Shown here: positions 19,482-29,234 of the stretch, one piece after another
Layout of the letters: each line of letters opens with the position of its first letter
How positions within the stretch are numbered: position 1 is the first letter of the stretch
Assembly: GCA_025765615.1 (NCBI GenBank)
Contig: JAIVFJ010000384.1
Span: forward strand, 1 to 51,753
Source of the DNA: Zopfochytrium polystomum
Lineage: Eukaryota; Chytridiomycota; Chytridiomycetes; Chytridiales; Chytridiaceae
Length of the DNA: 51,753 nt
Reading direction: 5' to 3'
Translations under genes and position numbers: made by a program
The notes under the pieces: generated by a model
Database searches by the model: none
What the model saw: the letters and a program-made list of their open reading frames with translations, nothing else
Told to the model about the DNA's origin: nothing

Positions 19482-19600
19482 CGGAGCGGGAGGAGAGCTG
19501 AGGTGATTGTGGCGAAGGCGTTGGCGACGGTGCCAATGTTTCGGCGGGCAGGCGATGCTAGGCTGAAGAAAAAAGTTCCCACTAAGGTTGTTGGCACGAC
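19482..19600 (-). pseudogene. Fragment of a second LRR-like gene
   Basis: The minus strand encodes NIGTVANAFATIT then LLPLRQLLRASSR, which matches RIGTVACDFATIT then ALGALLRSPS in the LRR-like gene. At the DNA level 19505-19540 and 18589-18624 are about 80% alike by eye. Only this one repeat unit is recognisable, so it is a relic of a tandem duplication. Confidence 0.6.
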
Positions 19601-19881
19601 AAAAGCGCCTTACTTACACTGTACGCTCCTTAGAGAAGTAGATGACGGTGACGAGACAAAAGCGAATGCAGTAGCTGTCGTCGATGAGAGCGAGGACCAA
19701 ACATTATCTATTTCACACATTCTCCTCGTGTATTCCTGACGAATTCGCAAAATCAACGAATCGCATGCACTCTTCGAACACGTTATTGATGCTGCCATCA
19801 GTGCCCTTCTTGCTTCCCTTCCAGTGGCGTATTTCGGACACCTCCACCCTTTCTTGCTTGAGTGTGCCGCGGTCGGGGACC

Positions 19882-21060
19882 TCATGCAACAGAGAGTCTA
19901 TCAAACGTTCCGCAGTTCTCCATTCCAAACGAAGAAAGATCTCCTTTGAAGCAAGAGCCACTGAGAGATTGGATCTGGTTGTTCACCCAGTACATCAGCT
20001 GGAAATGGTCGTACTGATCGCACGGTTGAAGCGACAGTTTCTAGGGGTCAACGGTTAAAAACTTGAGGATCCACGGACACTCAGAAGAAGAAAAAAACGA
20101 AAGGACAACGAAAGAAAATCGAGGCAAGCCCCAGCGAGCACGTACAAAGCCATATATCGAGATGCACATCCCAGAGCTGAGCTGCTTCCAGAGCTGTCCG
20201 TTTTCGACAAAGACTTGTGGGCTCGAAGAGCCCGGGTTGCTTTCGCAAGCGGCGTACGCCGAGCTCGCGATGCAGTCGTTTGTCCCCGAGTGGCGGATCT
20301 GGAACTTGTTCTGGGCCGGCTGGGCGGTGGTCGTTGGCTGCTGCTGCTGGGTCGTTTGCGCCGGCGGCGGATTCTGGGTCGTCGTCTGCTGGGTGGGGTC
20401 CTGCGTTGAGGATGCGGCTGAAGACGGCGCCGACGAGCTGGTCAGGGTTGACGAGCGTTGGGAAGAGGCGAGGGCGGTGGTCTTTGTGACCGTTGTGGCT
20501 GGGCTTTGCGAATTGTTCGAGTTGCTCACAATCACAGCGACGGCGATGATGATCGCGGCCAGCACGATCGCTCCGACGATGATGACGGCCACCCACAGTC
20601 TCGAGATTCCTTGACACAGTGGGATCGCAAACGAATTCAACAAGGCGATCCATCGTTTTTGGTATGAAACAGACTCACCCTTCCTCTTTTCTTGACCTTG
20701 CGAAACAAACTTTGAATCATCCAACACCATGGGCGGTGGGAAAGTGAACTGATTCCCTCCGATGAGAGCCGTTGAATCGGAGTTATTGGACGGGTTGTAC
20801 GAAAGTGAATTGGAGAGGGGGCGGGCAGACTGCTGCATGTACGACGACGGTGGATAGTCGAGCTTCATCGACGGGTGGGCCGGCTGGTTTCCCTCTGGCC
20901 AGCCTGCTGCTCGCTCCGCCTTCTCTGTAGGAGGGCTCGCCATGGAGGGAGAGTAGAACGACGGAGACTCCTCCGCGTACGACTCTGATCCGGATGGGGG
21001 GGCATTGGTTGAAGCATCCAGTGGCTGCGCGGACGATGGCTGTGGGTAGTCCAGGTGCAT
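19882..21060 (-). CDS. Single-pass membrane protein with lectin-like ectodomain, copy 1
   Basis: Three exons: 21060-20679, 20609-20146 and 20040-19882, with introns of phase 1 and phase 0 (donors GTGAGT and GTACGT), giving 334 residues. The N terminus (MHLDYPQPS) and a Pro/Ser/Tyr-rich region of about 125 residues would be cytoplasmic. A strong membrane segment follows (LWVAVIIVGAIVLAAIIIAV), then a Ser/Thr/Gln-rich stalk, then a C-terminal domain with FQIRHSGTNDCI, a Cys pair and LWKQLSSGMCI that continues into exon 3 (CDQYDHFQLMYW...CGTFDRL). The domain resembles a small beta-trefoil/ricin-B-like fold but I cannot confirm this. No N-terminal signal peptide, so type III insertion is likely. 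Exon joints are confirmed by exact agreement with copy 2 just upstream. Likely a cell-surface or wall-contact protein. Confidence 0.75.
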
Positions 21061-21433
21061 CTTCGGCAAGACAGGCCAGCCGCCTTTGAAACAACGGAGA
21101 GACACACCAGGTGCAAATCCCCAAAGGAGGGAAAAAAGGAGGATCCGCCGTTCCAGTGACTGCAACAGGCCACACCAGGCGACCCCATAATCACATTGCC
21201 CGCCAAACAGCCAAAAGGAGGCGGTCGAAAGGTGCCCGCTGCTGTGGATGCGCGATAAGCTCAGATTGGGTTTGGGATGGAGTTTCATATTGGTCTCCTT
21301 GTAAATAAACCTGAAAATATGAACCCCATCGTCCACCTCTCGATCATTTCCAACAAGCGCAAAAGCCAAAAAGGCAAGGACGCAAATACCACACACGAAG
21401 CTGAAAGCAGCACAACTCGGGATTTTATGAGAG

Positions 21434-22669
21434 TCAGACGCGGTCAAACTTCCCGCAATCAGCGGGATTGACAGGCGTAGGTGATCCATCGACAACCAAG
21501 CTCAGGTCTGGCTTGACGCATACGTGCCCATTAGCGGCTTGTATAGTTGAAACATCGTAAATAATATTCTGGTAGCCGTTGTTACTATTGCAGGTGGCAA
21601 GGGACAGTATCGGCTAAATTGCCAATATCAAGGCAAGAAAAAGTGGTGCAGATTACCAATTGGAAACTCGAGAATCACTGATAAAGAAAGAGGAAACGTA
21701 CAACCGTCGCCTGCAAACACTGTCCGCTAGAAACTTGTTTCCAGTTTGACCCGCTCTCGACAAAGACCTGCGGACTCGACGATCCGGGGCTGGACTCGCA
21801 AGTTTGCAACGACGATCCCACGACGCACTGGTTGGACCCCGAAAGTCGGATCTGGAACCCGTCGGCCTTTGTCGAGGAGGTCGTCTGTGGGGGGTTAGTC
21901 TGCTGCGTGAAAGTTTCTTGAGTGGTCGGCTGCTGCGTTGTGGGCTGGTCTGTAGTTTGCTGCTGCTGTCCAGCATCTTGCGACGAGGTGGCGCCGGCGT
22001 TTCCAGACGTCGATTGCGTCAGGCGGGAGGCCGAGGACGACGACAAAGTGGCTGGAGACGAGCTTGACACTATTGACGATGAGGTCTCGCTCGCGGGTGT
22101 GGTGGTGACGGTGACCTCCTGGGCCGGTCCGATGGATTTCATAGAATTTGTCACGGCAACGGCGACGCCGACGATGATCGCGAACAAGACGAGCCCGCCA
22201 GCGACGAAGAGGAACAGCCACAATTGAGAGGCTCGATGCAGACGGTCAAAGTGAGCGTTAGAGCCCCAAGTGATGGACATTGCCGATCGTCGCCGACAAT
22301 CCGACTTCGCAGCTTACCTCTCTTCTTTTGCGCGGCAACGTCGAACGTCTTCAGCTCGGCGTCCGGCGGGAAAGTGTAGAAGGCTGTTCCGACGGGAGGC
22401 GCCGCGGTGGAGCCTGTCGCGATGGAGGTGGATAGCGAAGTTGGGTGAGAGGAGTCTGGCGGGAAAGCCGCTTCGGAGGGAGGGAAGGTCGCGGACGGAA
22501 ACTCCACCGGCGGAGATCTCCCCCGAGAGAATTTGTCTTCGTGTGCATCTGGGCCAGATGTAGTCGTCGATGTTGTCGTCGATGCTGCCTCCGCCACTGC
22601 TGCACCACCTGGCGGCTGCAGCTGCAGCTGCTGCGGCGACTGGGATATCGGGTAGTCGAGGTGTACCAT
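21434..22669 (-). CDS. Single-pass membrane protein with lectin-like ectodomain, copy 2
   Basis: Paralogue of the next gene downstream, same strand, 373 bases apart. Exons 22669-22318, 22231-21702 and 21613-21434 give 353 residues. Intron positions and phases (1 and 0) are the same as in copy 1 and the second donor is GTACGT in both. The N terminus MVHLDYPIS matches MHLDYPQPS. Then come a Pro/Ser-rich cytoplasmic part, a membrane segment (LFLFVAGGLVLFAIIVGVAVAV), a Ser/Thr/Gln stalk, and the ectodomain FQIRLSGSNQCV, CESSPGSSSPQVFVE, NWKQVSSGQCL, ending CGKFDRV. The stalk is Thr-rich and could be O-mannosylated, which fits a mannosyltransferase gene in the same window, though proximity proves nothing. 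Ligand unknown. Confidence 0.75.
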
Positions 22670-22879
22670 TCTGAATGGTGGGAGAGACACTCGAGGGCAC
22701 GGGCCGGATTTGGAAACAAACGAGAATCTCGAACAGGGAACTTTGTCTTTTCCCTGTCCGAACCATCCGAGCCTCGATTAACTAGGTGACCGTGTCAGAA
22801 ACGGAGAAACGGGAGTAAGCGCAACGCAAAATACAGACCAAAACTCATCGTTCTCTTCAACTCGGACGACTCCCGGTCC

Positions 22880-24190
22880 TTCTAAGACGGCAAGCGCCGC
22901 GAGCAGCGGGCGGAGATCGCCGAGATCCGCGACGCGTCGCAGTAGAGCGTCATGGAGTCGCTGGTGTGCATCCCGGTGCCTTTTGAACGCGGCGGAGCTG
23001 GCACGTGGACTGGACACGCTGCTGCGGATCCCGCTCGGCGGGTTCGTCGACCGGGACAGTGTGGAGGCAATGGAAAACGAGAAAGGGTAGCCAGCGGCCG
23101 TGCGGATTCAGGCGGTGTGGGACGGGATCATGCGGTCGATCACGCACTGGAGCGACCACACGAAGCTGAAGTGGGTTCCAATTGGTTTTGTGGGCGTGTG
23201 TGTGCGTGTGTGTGTATACTCGCCCTGCGCCGAGAGTTTAATGAGCGATTGGAGCAAGGCGAAAAAGACAGCGAGCACTTCCTGGAGGGGCTCAAGAAAG
23301 AACTTTCAGCCGCTCGCCTTGGCGCTTGGGACAGTCCAAGACCAAATGTCCGAAACCAGAAAAACTGAAATGGTAGCTTGGGCTGTTGCTGGTGGCGTGG
23401 CAGCTCTCGCGCTCGCTGCATTGGTCCCACGCGGAATCCCCCTGGTGGTTGCAGGAATCGCTTCTGGTCATCTAGCGTGGACCCAGGAGCAGGGGCTGCG
23501 ATACGGCTGCACAAAATCAAGACGCGTCACGCTATGCTGACCGAAAGTCGCCAGAATGGTATTAAACATGAGCTGTACGGTTACCGGCGATATAATCGAT
23601 GCTTACCCTGTGCCGACGTTCTCTCTCCTCCCTTCACGTTTGGGAATTGGTACCCACGCCTCGAAGAATTCATCTTGAACCATTTCAAGCGCGGCTTGGC
23701 TGTTCCTGCGCTCCTTCATCACCGGCGACGCCGCTGCCGCCAGCCAGCACACTGCGGCGCTCTCGGAAATGGGTAAGGTGTGCTGGGTGTAACAAGCGCT
23801 CGCCCGGCGCAGAGAACGGCGGAGCGGCGGCGGAGGCCAAAGTGACGCACATCGTTGGGGCGGCTGCCCGACGAATCGACATAGTCCGGATCGTGCTCCG
23901 CGCCAAGCAGGACAATGAGATTGCGAGCAGCCTTCGCACGGAGGTGGAAGCCAATTTGGGAGTTTACGCCGGCTACATTGGTGAAACGAGCGAGGCAGAC
24001 GGGACTGTGGCGGTCGAGTTTGAGATCACGTTTGTTTTCCAAGGCGCAAAGTCGATCGTGATCTACAGCATCATGTTGAGGGTGAGCGACAAACACCCCT
24101 TCGAAGAGCTCCAAAAAACACAGCGTGGTGGGGTAGTGCGGACGGGCGGCAGAAATTTTCCGATCTACACAGCTGTTTTCTGTACTGCTT
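22880..24190 (+). pseudogene. Broken inverted copy of the ART-like gene
   Basis: This stretch matches, in inverted orientation, the gene at 37119-39700. Exon 1 homology has in-frame TAG stops near 22945 and 23087. Exon 2 homology is clear (ALRREFNERLEQ-like, then a Gly/Ala-rich membrane region). The splice acceptor before exon 3 is changed from AG to TG at about 23646. Exon 3 homology follows, with a one-base loss near 23872 relative to the other copy. After the conserved GTVAVEFEIT, the sequence jumps straight to the last exon (SIVIYSIMLRVSDKHPFEEL): the end of exon 3 and the whole of exons 4 and 5, which hold the presumed catalytic core, are missing. It cannot make the full protein. Confidence 0.8.
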
Positions 24191-24301
24191 TATCTCAGAT
24201 ATGCTGTTAGGATTATGTTTCTTGTTGTCGTTTCGGTAATTCGCTTTTTTTTGCTCAATTTTGTTGCAGCGTCGTTCTTCTTTGTCAACGAGCCACTTTT
24301 G

Positions 24302-24990
24302 AAAAAGCAAAGCTCATGACCCCGAGGAACAAGAAGCAGCTGATTCAGAACCGGATCCACACGGCCTTCTCGGTGTTCGCCGAAAACATCTTTGTGGTAG
24401 GCGCTTCTGGACCAGGGCGTAGGAGCAGGCGAACAGAAAGTACGACGGCGAGTACCCGAACGGCTTGTTCCACGTGCGGTTGAACAGGAACTCGAGGAGG
24501 GAAAAGTGGGCGTGCAGGTCGACGACGAAACTCACGGCGATGGAGGGCCAGGCCAGCGAGGGTTCCGAAAACACCCAGGAGGGGTGCGGCTTGTTTCCGT
24601 TCCGTTGTCGACGTCTGCGAGCTTGCTTGGGCTTTTTCGCTTTCTGGGGCCACCTTCGGAGGGCGGCGGCCGCGGCCTCGAGGGTGAGGTAGTCGGGGAG
24701 GCGGTGGAGCCGATGGCCTTGACAGAGAAGAAGTTGACGACGGTGCCGGCGAGCTTGAGGATGAAGGCGGCGAGGACCAGGCCGGTGGGGATGGCGGTCA
24801 ATCAGGCCAGGCGCGGTTGTGGCGGTGACGCTCGGGGTCCGGTCTGGGACCGGTGGTGGGGGTGGCGCCCTTGCGCCAGGTAGCGGTCGAGGTCGGGGGG
24901 TGGCGATGACGGCGCATTGGACGACGACGAAGAAGACGCGAGCGGCGAGGCCGGCAGGGTCGGCGGCGGCAGCGAAGGGGTTTAATGCCG
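24302..24990 (-). pseudogene. Broken inverted copy of the multipass membrane gene
   Basis: Homologous to the first part of the gene at 34572-36000. Shared peptides include AIPTGLVLA, FRNPRW, FSLLEFLF, TWNKPFGYSPSYFL and SSYALVQ-like, but they fall in two frames. The position of the start codon reads ATT instead of ATG (near 24983). Homology stops at about 24302, just past the site where the other copy has an extra G. Here that site has four Gs, which informs the frame of the intact copy. It converges on the ART-like pseudogene, exactly as the two complete genes converge on each other at 34.6-39.7 kb. Confidence 0.8.
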
Positions 24991-24997
24991 GTCGGTC

Positions 24998-25069
<72 letters not shown>

Positions 25070-25718
25070 CTCTGATTAAGTGAGGATGGAAAGCCACTCA
25101 CAGTTCACTTTGTGAAGAGAACAGACTGAAGAACCATTCCTGTCTAAACTAAAAAAAAAAAAAAAAAAAAAGAGTGAAAGAGCACGGCGGCAGCAATTCC
25201 CCACCAAGAGCGGTATTTTTGGTGTTATTTCTTGTGAATTGGCGTGGTGTAGAGTTGATTGGGTAAGGGTTGGGGGGTAGGTGGTAAGAAGTGTTACGGA
25301 GGGCCGGGTAGAAAAGCTGTGGCGGGGGGACATGTTTGGAGAGAAATCACAGAAAAATAAACGGGAGAGCGACCAATTCAGGAAGTAGAAAGTGTTTTTT
25401 GGGGGGATTGGAAAGCTCCAACCGCGCGGAAATACGTTCTTAAGCCCGCGGTTGGGGAATCCCCCCTCGGGGGTTGAAAATTATTGAGATGGTGGAACAC
25501 AAAAGGAGCAAGTTTTTCGAGGAGTATGAGAGAGAGAGAAGAAGAGGCGCAAAGGTTAAAAAAAAAAAAAAAAAGGTTTGGGTTCGGGAGACAGGGGACA
25601 AAAAAAATCAAGTGAGATCTCTCAGCAAAGGTAGGAGGAATAAGTTGGGACGGTTGAGGAAGAAAGCAGCAACTTATACACGTAGCCCCACCAACGTCAC
25701 GGGTCTCTGTTTTCACGC
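24991..25718. repeat. CT microsatellite and homopolymer-rich intergenic DNA
   Basis: A (CT)n tract of about 70 bases lies at roughly 25003-25073, at the 5' side of the membrane pseudogene, matching the (GA)n tract in front of the complete gene at 34388-34467. Poly-A runs occur near 25150-25171 and 25559-25574. No gene supported. Confidence 0.7.
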
Positions 25719-27572
25719 TCACGCGCTCTTCACCTCCTGCACAACGTCATCGCCGACGAGCGCCGCGCGCTCAATCACCTCGACGGCGGCGGTAGCCGCC
25801 GAAACAATCCGTCTCGCAGTGACTGCAAGAGCGGCGAGGGCCGCAACGGCGACGACGACGAGGGCGGCGGCGGCGGCGGTGACGGCCACCGCGGAACCGG
25901 AGGTCCGCAGCATCGGGGCGACGTCCCTTACGGCGGCGGGGGGCGCGCGCGGCGATGACGACGGCGGCGAGTGCGACGAAGGTCGCGACGGGCGACGGCG
26001 GCGGTTGCGGCTCCTGCGGCGCGGAGCGCGGCGCGGAGGAATTTTCGCGGGTCCTGGGTGACGGCGGCGAGGTGGGCGGGGACGGCGGGGGCGGGGGCGG
26101 GGGCGGGGGGCTGGTCCGTTGTGGTTTTCGCGGTTGAGGAGGCGGCGGCTGCGGCGGCGAAGATGAGGGAGGAGTGGCCGACGAGGACGATGAGGGCGAC
26201 GAAGGCGAATGCGGCGACGGCGACGGCGGCCCAGGCGGCGACCTGGCCCGTTTTGAGGATGGCGCAGAGGCGGGGCGTTTGCGTCTGCGGGGAGGCCGTC
26301 GAAGTTGGGGCAGGCGGAGGTTGTGTAGCACTGGAAGGCGGCGCAGGTCGGGGAGGAGGCGTCGCAGGGGGCGGAGGGGCAGATGCGGATGTCGCTGAAG
26401 CTGAGGGAAGCGGAGACGTTGACCATTTGTCCGGCGAAGGGAGCGGCGGTGGCGAGGGTTGGGATGTTGGAGACAGAGGCGAAGGGGCTCAGGAGCAGGA
26501 CCAGCGGGATGGAGAACAGGCCCACGCACGAGGCGAGGCAGATGGAGATCAGGGCGGTCTCGGTCTTTGGGCGCGGGGCGGGGGCGGTGGCGCTGGAGCT
26601 CGGCGACTTTGTGGCGACGGCCTCGATGGCCGCGACGACGGACGCGAAGGCCTTGCGGCCGCCGAGGGTGACGGCCAACAGCGCGAGGGCGGCGGCGGCA
26701 AAGGCTGCAACGAAGCTGAACAGACCGCCGCCGCGGGTGTAGGCGTTGGGGACGGCGGCGAGGGAGGAGGAGGAGGGCCGGCGAGACGAGGGCGATGACG
26801 GCCGCGAGGGGCAGCAGGCAGCCGATGGCAAGGACTACGGTGGCTCCCGCGATGGCGAGGGAGAGTTTGCGCAGCTTGGACACCTGTACGGCGGGGTCGA
26901 CGGCGACGGCGGATTGTTGCTGTTGCTGGACGACGGCGCGACTGAATTTTGAGAGGAACAACAGGATCAGTAAGATGGTGCCGTAACCGGTCAAGGCTGC
27001 TATGGTCGAGGCGACGCGTGCGGCGGTTCCGGCGGTGCACAGCGAGGAGCTCTGTGACGCCGAGAGCATGTCGAGCGGAGAGCACAGGTCAATCTCGTAG
27101 CACTGAAAGTAGATGCAACCTGGTGCTGTGCAGGTGGACGGACAAACGTGCTGTGACTCGAGAGAAACAGCCACGGTCCCGTTGTATCTGCGTTAGTGGT
27201 GTGGGCGGGAGCGAGACATTGGTGGAACATTGAAATGGGAAAAGAAGAATTTAGCCTTTTTCTGGTCGCAGCAGCAGCAGCCGCAGCAGCAGCTGCATAC
27301 CTTCCAAACGAGTCGCTGCGAGGCACGCTCTGAAACTCGATGAAGGGGGTGTCGGCCACCGAAGACTGCAACGAAGCCGCAAACGAGATCAGAGCAGTGG
27401 CGAAAACGAACGGGACGAGCTTCAGGGCGGACACGGTGGTTGTGCTGCTGCCGGTACTGCTGCGGGTCACTGGAGCATAATCATCGTGACCGCCCAGCTG
27501 CTGCTGTTGCTGCTGTTGCTGCTGCTGCTGCTGCTGATGTTGAAGATGATGATGATGATGATGTGACTCCAT
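25719..27572 (-). CDS. Multipass membrane protein with two Cys-rich loops, frame-broken
   Basis: Exon 1 (27572-27301) begins MESHHHHHHLQHQQ with a poly-Gln run and a membrane segment (LVPFVFATALISFAA). A phase 2 intron with CTAAC before the CAG acceptor leads to exon 2 from 27187. Exon 2 has a Cys-rich loop (CPSTCTAPGCIYFQCYEIDLC) and a membrane segment, then two more membrane segments, a second Cys-rich loop with the same spacing (PTCAAFQCYTTSAC) and further hydrophobic segments, ending DDVVQEVKSA. The two loop-plus-helix units look like an internal duplication; the layout recalls tetraspanin or claudin-like proteins but the CCG motif is not evident. The frame changes near 26766 (a CTC run), 26275 and 26000, so either the gene is decaying or the sequence has indels in GC-rich runs. 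The coordinates at these points are approximate. Confidence 0.55.
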
Positions 27573-27863
27573 TTGGTTTGTGAGTGTGTGTGAGTTGGCT
27601 GTGAGTGGAGTACACTGACTGACGAGTAGTGAGTGGACGGGCAGGCAGGCAGGCAGGCAGGCACGCAGGGGGGCAAGGGGGGGAGCAAGGGTGTGAAACA
27701 AGGGCGGCACGGGAGTTGGGCGGGGCGGGGTGCGGAACGAATAAATATCTATCGACTGTTTTTTTTTTTTTCTTTTTTTTTGTTTTCTCTCGTCTTTTTG
27801 ACTTTTATTTGTTTCGTTTCTCGTTTTCTTCTCTTTGGCTCAGCGACTGCGCGCCCAACCGCC

Positions 27864-27895
<32 letters not shown>

Positions 27896-29234
27896 TACAA
27901 AAGCCAAGCGGGGACTGGGCAAGCCGCAATGCGCACGCGGGCAGAAATTTCGACAAAGACAAAAAGAGCTGAGTTAATAATGCACCCGTCCTTCTTCTTC
28001 GGTGCTTGTCGACTGTCGACTTTCTTTCCCTTTTTGCTTCCAAAAATTTTCGTCGCCGAACCAAACATCGCAGAATGGAGCAAAGAGGGAAAAAAAAAAG
28101 CAAAAAAAAAAAAAAAAAAAAAAGTGCCACCCCCCCCCCCCTACTAACCTACCAAGAGCGGGCCAACCCGAATGGGTCACCGCCTCCGACTCTGCCCTCT
28201 CCTCTTTGCTGGTACGTGTGTGTGGGAAGAATTCGTTGTCTAAAAATCAGTGAACCGAATTTTCGTACACCAGACCCACGCCATCACCCCACCCACCGCT
28301 GCGCAAACACACTCTGCCCTTCCGATTTGTCACTTGGATGGTCTCCTCCTGCCCGCACCAAAAAAAAAAAAAAAAAGAAAAAAAAAAAATTAATGGCCCC
28401 CCTCAGCAAACCCACCATCAACATCAGCAGCAGCAGAGTGGGGATGGGGACGGCGGGGGGAAAGGGGTGGGAGGGGGGTTGAAGGTGGATAGCGCTTATA
28501 ATTAAACAATTGCATTTTGCCAAGCAGGGGGAGTGTGTGGAACTGGATAGTTTTTCCACCATCAACAAAGCCCCGCATACGTTTCTGCACAAGCGGGCAT
28601 CTTCACCCGGCCACACAACCTGCCCCGTTGTGTTTGGTTCAGGGGTGTGACTGCGTGGTGGCTTTTCTTTCTTTTTTTACTTCCTTTTTTTTTTTTGTTC
28701 TCTGTGTTTCCTGTGTCTGTTTGAGCAGCCAGTCCCACGGCCCTAGAAAACATCGTGTTATCCTCTCACAGACCACCAGCGCATTGTCCCTTTTGTTCCT
28801 CATGTGGAAGGGAAAAAAGAGGAAATAGAATTTCTTTTAAAAATTTTTTTTTATCATGCTGGCAACGTGTGTCAGCAGAGAGAAGAAGAGGGACAGCAAA
28901 AGAGGACAAATAAAAGAGTGTGCGTTTAGACTTTGAAACGACATGGAGAGATGGCGAGAATTGAGCGGGGCATATAACTCCTGCCACACAAAATCAAATC
29001 TGAGAGAGGGTGATATGTAATAATAAGACCCCTAACACACAAACACGCACAAAAAAAAAAAAAAAAAAAAAGGTCGCCGAACGGAAGGCCAAAAAATAGA
29101 GCCTTTGATCCAAAAAAAAAAAAAAAAGGTGGAACACACACACACACACACACACACACTTGAGAACGAAAAAGCAAAAGTACCGCCAAAAAACCCACCC
29201 ACTTAACGGTCACCAAAATAGACACTATCCTTCT
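27573..29234. other. Intergenic region rich in simple repeats
   Basis: No gene supported on either strand. It holds (GGCA)n near 27641-27664, poly-T near 27760-27780, (ACAG)n near 27864-27893, poly-A runs near 28100-28122, 28360-28389, 29050-29072 and 29112-29127, a C run at 28131-28140, and (AC)n near 29135-29159. The long open frames here are lysine or phenylalanine repeats made by these tracts. Confidence 0.6.

Noticed and set aside
20041..21495. A 484-residue single-exon protein starting at 21495
   Set aside because: Its first 145 residues overlap the last exon of the paralogue in another frame, and comparison of the two copies supports a start at 21060 with two introns.
27960..28482. 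Lysine-rich frames over the poly-A tracts
   Set aside because: Made only by homopolymer runs; no support on either strand.
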